Shown here: piece after piece, positions 5,843 through 9,805 of the stretch
Position numbering within the stretch: the first letter of the stretch is position 1
Layout: each line of letters begins with the position of its first letter
NCBI GenBank assembly: GCA_025464645.1
Contig: JAODGF010000008.1
Span: 1-9,805 of the forward strand
Source: Methanosarcinales archaeon
GTDB lineage: Archaea > Halobacteriota > Syntropharchaeia > Alkanophagales > Methanospirareceae
Length of the DNA: 9,805 nt
Direction: 5' to 3'
Notes under the pieces: model-generated
The model's input: only the letters and a program-made list of their open reading frames with translations
The model's database searches: none
Told to the model about the DNA's origin: nothing
Translations under genes and position numbers: made by a program

Positions 5843-7147
5843 ATGGTGGAAATAAAGCCTTTCAAGGCGGTAATCCTGAACCCGGAACTGGAAAACCGAG
5901 CTGAGATGATCTGTCCGGTTTACGATACTATTGACACGACTCTGTACGAGAAATATTCAGCTAAGAGGAATAATGTAATCTGCTTTACCACGAGAAAAGA
6001 GAGGGTGGCGGAGAACGAATTTGTAGATTATGCAAAAGAGAATCTCAATCGGTTCTTCAACGATGGTCTTCTGATTGAACGTGAAAAACGTTCTTTCTAC
6101 ATCTATGGAGTCAGATACAAGTTATCGGAAGAGATTAGGGAACAAATTCCGGAGGAAGATAGAAGAGAGACCTATTTCGCATTTGGATTAGTAGCGCTGG
6201 TGAAAGTCGAAAAGCTCAATGAACACAGCATATTTGGACATGAAAAGACCTTTGAGGCGAATACACGGGAGCGATACAGGCTGATGAAAGAATGTGGGAT
6301 GAATTTCTCGCCAATTGTTGCGGAATACAACATGCCAAACCACGGAATAAACCGCATTTTCGAGGATTATCTGGGCTTTAGCAGACCGGATTTGAAGATA
6401 GAAGAGCATAGAAAGCCGATTGTGGATGTCGAATTAAACGGTGCTCGCCACTTGCTCTGGGAAGTATCAGAAGAAGAAATTATGGGCAAGATTCAGCACC
6501 TAATGAAGGACGAAAAGATTCTTATCCTCGACGGACATCACCGGTACGCTGCTTCTCATCGGTTGAGTATAGATAAAGAGGAGGGAACAGCATATACATT
6601 GATGACGCTCTTAGAGGGAGGGGATAGGGCACTCTTATTGCTCCCCTGGCACAGATGTGTGAAAAAGTGTCACATGGGAGATTTATGGACGAAGGTAAAA
6701 GAGAATTTTAAAATCACGAGCTACGATAAAAGTGAGCACGAGATGAATGCTATATATTCAAAGCTCCGCGAGCGTGAACACGATAACGAATTTGATGTCA
6801 GGTTAGGCATGTATGACGGGGATAAAATTTATTTGCTGCGGGCTGATGAGCGAAAGATAAAGGCATTGGCAGAGAAGAGAGGCGAGCGAGTGGGATTGGA
6901 TGTAATAAGTTTGCATGAATGGCTTATTGGTAAGCCGGAGGACCTTGATTTCATGTCCAGCGCGAGAGAAGCAATTAAAAAGGTGGATAGGGGTGATTGT
7001 AGAGTTGCATTCTTTCTGAAACCGCTGCGAATAACAGATGTGGAGTACAAGACACAGGTAGAGAAGAAAGCATTCCCACAAAAGTCAACTCTGTTTCTGC
7101 CAAAGGTTGCTGAGGGTATTGTGATGTACAAACACAAGACAAAATAA
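5843..7147 (+). CDS. DUF1015 family protein
   Basis: A 434-aa cytosolic protein assigned to DUF1015, whose reaction I cannot state with confidence. Family landmarks appear in order. The N-terminal PFKAVILNP (6-14) is followed by ICPVYDTI (23-30), and GHEKT (132-136) comes with a downstream R..L..E pattern. LILDGHHRYAASHRL (227-241) is the family's best signature, and the C-terminal AFPQKSTLFLPKVAEG (410-425) is also conserved. The DGHHR element resembles the nucleotide-handling motif of the ParB/SerK free-serine kinase group, so a small-molecule kinase role is possible but inferred. Length is typical and no landmark is missing. The ATG at 5843 has no ribosome-binding site, which fits a short-leader transcript from the shared TATA element. 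It ends with tandem stops TAATAA, 36 bp before acetyl-CoA synthetase, so the two are probably cotranscribed. No serine- or cysteine-biosynthesis gene is adjacent in this window. Confidence 0.92.
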   Translation: MVEIKPFKAVILNPELENRAEMICPVYDTIDTTLYEKYSAKRNNVICFTTRKERVAENEFVDYAKENLNRFFNDGLLIEREKRSFYIYGVRYKLSEEIREQIPEEDRRETYFAFGLVALVKVEKLNEHSIFGHEKTFEANTRERYRLMKECGMNFSPIVAEYNMPNHGINRIFEDYLGFSRPDLKIEEHRKPIVDVELNGARHLLWEVSEEEIMGKIQHLMKDEKILILDGHHRYAASHRLSIDKEEGTAYTLMTLLEGGDRALLLLPWHRCVKKCHMGDLWTKVKENFKITSYDKSEHEMNAIYSKLREREHDNEFDVRLGMYDGDKIYLLRADERKIKALAEKRGERVGLDVISLHEWLIGKPEDLDFMSSAREAIKKVDRGDCRVAFFLKPLRITDVEYKTQVEKKAFPQKSTLFLPKVAEGIVMYKHKTK

Positions 7148-7152
7148 TAACC

Positions 7153-7158
7153 AGGAGG
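7153..7158 (+). promoter_or_regulatory. perfect Shine-Dalgarno sequence at unusual distance from acs
   Basis: AGGAGG begins 5 bases after the DUF1015 stop and lies 25 bases before the acs ATG at 7184, separated by an A/T-only tract and CGGGA. Usual spacing is 5-10 bases. No ATG, GTG or TTG lies in the acs frame between AGGAGG and 7184. It may be a real but distant site, or may recruit ribosomes after the upstream stop. Confidence 0.4.
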
Positions 7159-7183
7159 AAAATATAATAATAAAAAAACGGGA

Positions 7184-9220
7184 ATGAATGTTGGTGTAAA
7201 GCTAAAGGAAGCGGGGAAACAATGGGTGAAAGAGGACCCTGAGAAGAGCGATGTATTCTGGCCCGCGGAGGCAATGAAGGAAAAAGCTTACTTTAGCGAT
7301 GAGAAAATCTACGCCGAAGCGAGTAAAGACCCTGAAGGTTTCTGGGCTAAACAAGCTAAGGAGTTCATAGATTGGTTTGAGGAGTGGGATGCGGATAAAA
7401 TAGTAAAGTTGGAGCCACCGTATTTCAACTGGTTCGTAGGAAATAAAACAAATTTGTGCTATAACTGTCTTGACCGGCATCTTGATGAAGACAGGAACAA
7501 GGCAGCAATTATTTGGGAACCCGAACCTGTGGATGAAGTCCAAAGGGTCTTGACTTATATGGATTTATATAGAGAAGTGAGCAAGTTTGCAAACGTTTTA
7601 AAAGGTCTTGGAGTAAAGAAAGGGAGTCCTGTAACTGTCTGGATGCCGATGATTCCCGAGACCGCAATAGTTGCGCTGGCATGTCAGCGGATAGGAGCAT
7701 GGCACTCTATCGTTTACACTGCTTTTGCTCCTCATGCGGTGCGAGAGAGGATGGAAGATGCAGGGTCAAAGATACTTATCACAGTGGATGGCTTCTACCG
7801 AAGAGGAAAACGGATAGAGTTAAAAAAGCGAATAGATGAAGCTCAGGTCCTGGAGAAGGCAGGTGCAGAGAATTGTGTGGTCGTGAGACGGTTGAATGGC
7901 GGGGTAACAATGAAGGAAGGCAGGGACTATTACTTTGATGAATTGATGGAAGAAGCCGAAGCTTATTGTGAACCAGAACCAATCACATCAGAAGACAGTT
8001 CTTTTATACTTTACACTTCCGGAACGACAGGCAAGCCGAAGGCGGTTATGCACTCCTGCGGTGCTTACGGTGTTGGAGTAGCATTGACAATGAAACTCGT
8101 CTTTGATTTGCATCCTGAAGACCTCTTCTGGTCAACGGCAGATATAGGGTGGATAACGGGGCATTCTTATGGGCTATACGGTCCTTTACTCGTGGGAGCG
8201 ACGGTATTATGGTACGAAGGCGCGCCTGACTATCCCAATCCGAGCAGATGGTGGGAGATAATAGAGAAATATGGAGTAACTATATTTTATACCGCGCCCA
8301 CCGCAATAAGGGCATTAAGAGCCGCGGGAGATAAATGGGTCGAAGGGTATGACTTCTCCTCTCTGAGGCTGTTGGCATCGGTTGGCGAACCAATCGACCC
8401 GGACACGTGGAAATGGTTCTTCGAGAAGATAGGGCAGCGCCGCTGTCCATTGATAGATACATACTGGCAAACTGAGACTGGTGGGATACTCTTGTCCTCA
8501 CTTCCCGGCATAGGTCCTTTTATTCCAGGCGTAGCAGGTCCTGCACTTCCAGGTGTCCATTACGATATCCTGGATGAGACTGGCGAGCCGGTGAAAGAAG
8601 GAGAATCAGGATATCTCGTTGTAAAACCTCCTTATGCCCCTTCTATGCTCAGAGGGATGTACAAGCAGCCGGAGAAATATGTGGCAGAGTACTGGAGTGA
8701 ATACGGCACGGAGATATATTTTGCAGGTGATGGGGGAATAAAAATCGGTCAGGAAATAGGTGGGCAGCCTCTGATAAAGATTACCGGGCGGATTGACGAT
8801 GTTATGGAGGTCGCAGGACACAGGTTAGGCACTGCTGAGATAGAAGATGTGGTAAGCGACCTGGAAGAAGTTGCAGAAGTTGCAGTAGTGGGGAAGCCCC
8901 ATGCGATAAAAGGAGAAGTGCCTGCTCTTTTCGTGGTGCTGAAAAGAGGTGTCGAAGTGCCCAAAGAGGAGATGGACAGGAAAATAGTGAAAGTGGTGAG
9001 GGAGAAGATAGGTCCGGTAGCGACTCCGGAAGTCGTTTACTATGTCCCTGATGTGCCAAATACAGAGAGTGGAAAAATAATAAGACGATTTCTAAAAGGA
9101 CTTGTTCGAAACGAACCACTCGGGGACATGACCACAGCGCGGAACCCAGAATGTCTAAAGGAGCTTGCTAAGGCTACCGAATACCGAGGACCACAAAAAA
9201 TACCGGGATATAATGTATAA
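7184..9220 (+). CDS. acs: acetyl-CoA synthetase, AMP-forming
   Basis: Activates acetate to acetyl-CoA with ATP and CoA, via acetyl-AMP, releasing AMP and pyrophosphate. The 678-aa length is slightly above the usual 630-660. An N-terminal helical region (about 40-100) ends in YNCLDRH. The P-loop-like motif is YTSGTTGKPKAVMH (277-290), followed by TGHSYGLYGP (325-334) and GEPIDPDTW (401-409). The adenylate motif DTYWQTETGG (425-434) keeps W428, equivalent to the Trp that restricts the pocket to acetate, so acetate is the likely substrate. D516 (AGDGG) and R536/D538 (GRIDD) are the ribose-binding and hinge region. SGHRLGT-like AGHRLGT follows, and K631 in ESGKIIRR is the catalytic lysine that is often regulated by acetylation. 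Odd points are Tyr427 for the usual first Trp, PNTESGK rather than PKTRSGK, and a longer loop at about 518-530. The start is the only candidate in frame. Confidence 0.95.
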   Translation: MNVGVKLKEAGKQWVKEDPEKSDVFWPAEAMKEKAYFSDEKIYAEASKDPEGFWAKQAKEFIDWFEEWDADKIVKLEPPYFNWFVGNKTNLCYNCLDRHLDEDRNKAAIIWEPEPVDEVQRVLTYMDLYREVSKFANVLKGLGVKKGSPVTVWMPMIPETAIVALACQRIGAWHSIVYTAFAPHAVRERMEDAGSKILITVDGFYRRGKRIELKKRIDEAQVLEKAGAENCVVVRRLNGGVTMKEGRDYYFDELMEEAEAYCEPEPITSEDSSFILYTSGTTGKPKAVMHSCGAYGVGVALTMKLVFDLHPEDLFWSTADIGWITGHSYGLYGPLLVGATVLWYEGAPDYPNPSRWWEIIEKYGVTIFYTAPTAIRALRAAGDKWVEGYDFSSLRLLASVGEPIDPDTWKWFFEKIGQRRCPLIDTYWQTETGGILLSSLPGIGPFIPGVAGPALPGVHYDILDETGEPVKEGESGYLVVKPPYAPSMLRGMYKQPEKYVAEYWSEYGTEIYFAGDGGIKIGQEIGGQPLIKITGRIDDVMEVAGHRLGTAEIEDVVSDLEEVAEVAVVGKPHAIKGEVPALFVVLKRGVEVPKEEMDRKIVKVVREKIGPVATPEVVYYVPDVPNTESGKIIRRFLKGLVRNEPLGDMTTARNPECLKELAKATEYRGPQKIPGYNV

Positions 9221-9316
9221 TGACTACACATAACTCGCAACCTATACGTCCCTTTGCTGAGCCTCCACGCAGGGTTCTGCTACTTTGGGTAAAGGTAACT
9301 CTCGTTGCTAAATATG

Positions 9317-9616
9317 CTATTTCATTCCTCTTTTAATCTCCTTCGCCCTATATTCAGCCATTGCCTCTCTCTTCTTAAGCTCTTTTTCTATCCAGCGAAC
9401 CGCATCTAAGTAATGTGCAGTTATCCCAATACCCCAGCCTATGAGCGGATAAAAGAACCAGATAGCCTCTGGAGAATATAAGAAGTTAATGACTATCAGC
9501 ATAGCGTTAACCAGCACGTACACTACCAGATGAGTTAAAAACCCTCTTTTCTCCTCCTCCACCCTCACTTCTCTATACGCCTTTTTATATTCCTCCAATG
9601 AAATTTCTTCTCCCAT
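9317..9616 (-). CDS. 2TM domain-containing small membrane protein
   Basis: A 99-aa protein fitting the '2TM domain' family, function unknown. The layout is an acidic/basic N-terminal helix (1-25), a first membrane segment at about 27-47 (LTHLVVYVLVNAMLIVINF), a short loop SPEA, a second segment at about 51-70 with the family's FFYPLIGWGIGI and a following His, and a charged C-terminal helix (72-99), probably cytosolic like the N-terminus. The His-x(6)-N pattern in segment one and the W/G-rich start of segment two are characteristic. The ATG at 9616 has GGTGGT about 9 bases upstream. The stop of the FrhB-like gene is 34 bp upstream on the same strand, so they may share a transcript. Its 3' end faces acs across 96 bp. 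Confidence 0.85.
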   Translation of the reverse strand: MGEEISLEEYKKAYREVRVEEEKRGFLTHLVVYVLVNAMLIVINFLYSPEAIWFFYPLIGWGIGITAHYLDAVRWIEKELKKREAMAEYRAKEIKRGMK

Positions 9617-9650
9617 TATTTTCTTACCACCGTAACAAGATTGACCCCTT

Positions 9651-9805
9651 TTACCTCGCAGAACCTCTCCTCCTCTTCCTCTCTCCCAACCTCCGTATCA
9701 ATCCCAACCCTTTCTCCTCTATTTCTTTCGCTTCGATGTACCCCTTTTCTCGTGCACCCTCGACTATCTCCTCTCCTTTTTCCGTGCGAGCGAAAACCGT
9801 TGACC
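9651..9805 (-). CDS. FrhB/FpoF-like F420-hydrogenase/dehydrogenase beta subunit, C-terminal end (partial)
   Basis: A 50-residue C-terminal fragment whose 5' part lies beyond the right edge; the stop TAA is at 9651-9653. Translation of the minus strand from 9803 reads STVFARTEKGEEIVEGARE, then KGYIEAKEIEEKGLGLIRRL and a basic tail ending GSAR. The 'RTEKGEE ... A.EKGYIE.KE.E ... GL...RRL..KR' pattern is how the coenzyme F420 hydrogenase/dehydrogenase beta-subunit C-terminal domain usually ends. That family moves electrons between reduced F420 and FAD/iron-sulfur partners in hydrogenases, F420H2 dehydrogenases, sulfite or glutamate-synthase-like enzymes and stand-alone proteins. Which of these this one is cannot be told, because the flavin, F420 and cluster-binding parts are outside the window. 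Another minus-strand frame stays open to about 9619, but its left half lacks protein-like sequence. Confidence 0.72.
   Translation of the reverse strand, partial: STVFARTEKGEEIVEGAREKGYIEAKEIEEKGLGLIRRLGERKRRRGSAR

Noticed and set aside
7509..7982. Several Ser/Leu/His-rich minus-strand frames inside acs
   Set aside because: They are antisense shadows of acs, whose frame carries all expected motifs without interruption.
9221..9316. Possible terminator or small RNA between acs and the 2TM gene
   Set aside because: I find no convincing inverted repeat. Only a pyrimidine-rich stretch near 9328-9337 is visible, and it lies in the coding end of the 2TM gene.
9619..9804. Second minus-strand open frame at the right edge, ending at 9619-9621 with a protein-like tail reading CEVKGVNLVTVVRK
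   Set aside because: Its first half is Arg/Gly-rich noise, while the alternative frame gives a coherent FrhB-type C-terminus. A frameshift joining the two is possible but not needed, since FrhB proteins normally end near the basic tail seen here.
1..9805. tRNA, rRNA, CRISPR, transposase or integrase
   Set aside because: No cloverleaf-like T-arm/anticodon pattern, no regularly spaced repeats, and no recombinase motifs were seen on either strand.

Overview
The window looks like a piece of an archaeal chromosome. Archaeal markers are a Pus10-type tRNA pseudouridine synthase, a type II methionine aminopeptidase of archaeal size, an archaeal RNA 3'-terminal phosphate cyclase, AT-rich TATA-like elements ahead of several genes, and the C-terminal end of an F420-hydrogenase beta-subunit-like (FrhB/FpoF family) protein. 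The FrhB-like end together with an AMP-forming acetyl-CoA synthetase points to a methanogen- or methanotroph-related euryarchaeon. An ANME-1/Methanophagales-like or Syntrophoarchaeum-like genome would fit, but this is inference from gene content and cannot be proved here. Gene packing is dense and there is no sign of mobile elements, CRISPR or RNA genes.

Layout, left to right. (1) Positions 42-1076, minus strand: a two-gene unit of a GerW/YtfJ-family protein followed by a DUF2953 membrane-anchored protein, a pairing known from spore-forming Firmicutes. (2) Positions 1149-2754, plus strand: an unrecognised 223-aa protein, then methionine aminopeptidase. (3) Positions 2755-2953: a 199-bp gap with a doubtful 28-codon frame and a possible promoter. 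(4) Positions 2954-4505, plus strand: rtcA and a small class I methyltransferase, 7 bp apart. (5) Positions 4508-5746, minus strand: Pus10, converging on the methyltransferase with only 2 bp between the stops. (6) Positions 5843-9220, plus strand: a DUF1015 protein and acetyl-CoA synthetase, divergent from Pus10. (7) Positions 9221-9316: a 96-bp convergent gap in which I see nothing beyond a pyrimidine-rich stretch near its right end. (8) Positions 9317-9805, minus strand: a small two-helix membrane protein preceded by the 3' end of an FrhB-like gene that runs off the window.

Functionally, the middle is an information-processing neighbourhood: N-terminal Met removal, RNA 3'-end cyclization, a methyltransferase of unknown target, and tRNA Psi54/55 formation. 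The right part is acetate activation and F420 redox chemistry. Most of the window is ordinary housekeeping content. The points most worth a second look are the GerW-DUF2953 module in an archaeon, the uncharacterised DUF1015 protein beside acetyl-CoA synthetase, the orphan methyltransferase coupled to rtcA, and the unusual leader of acs.
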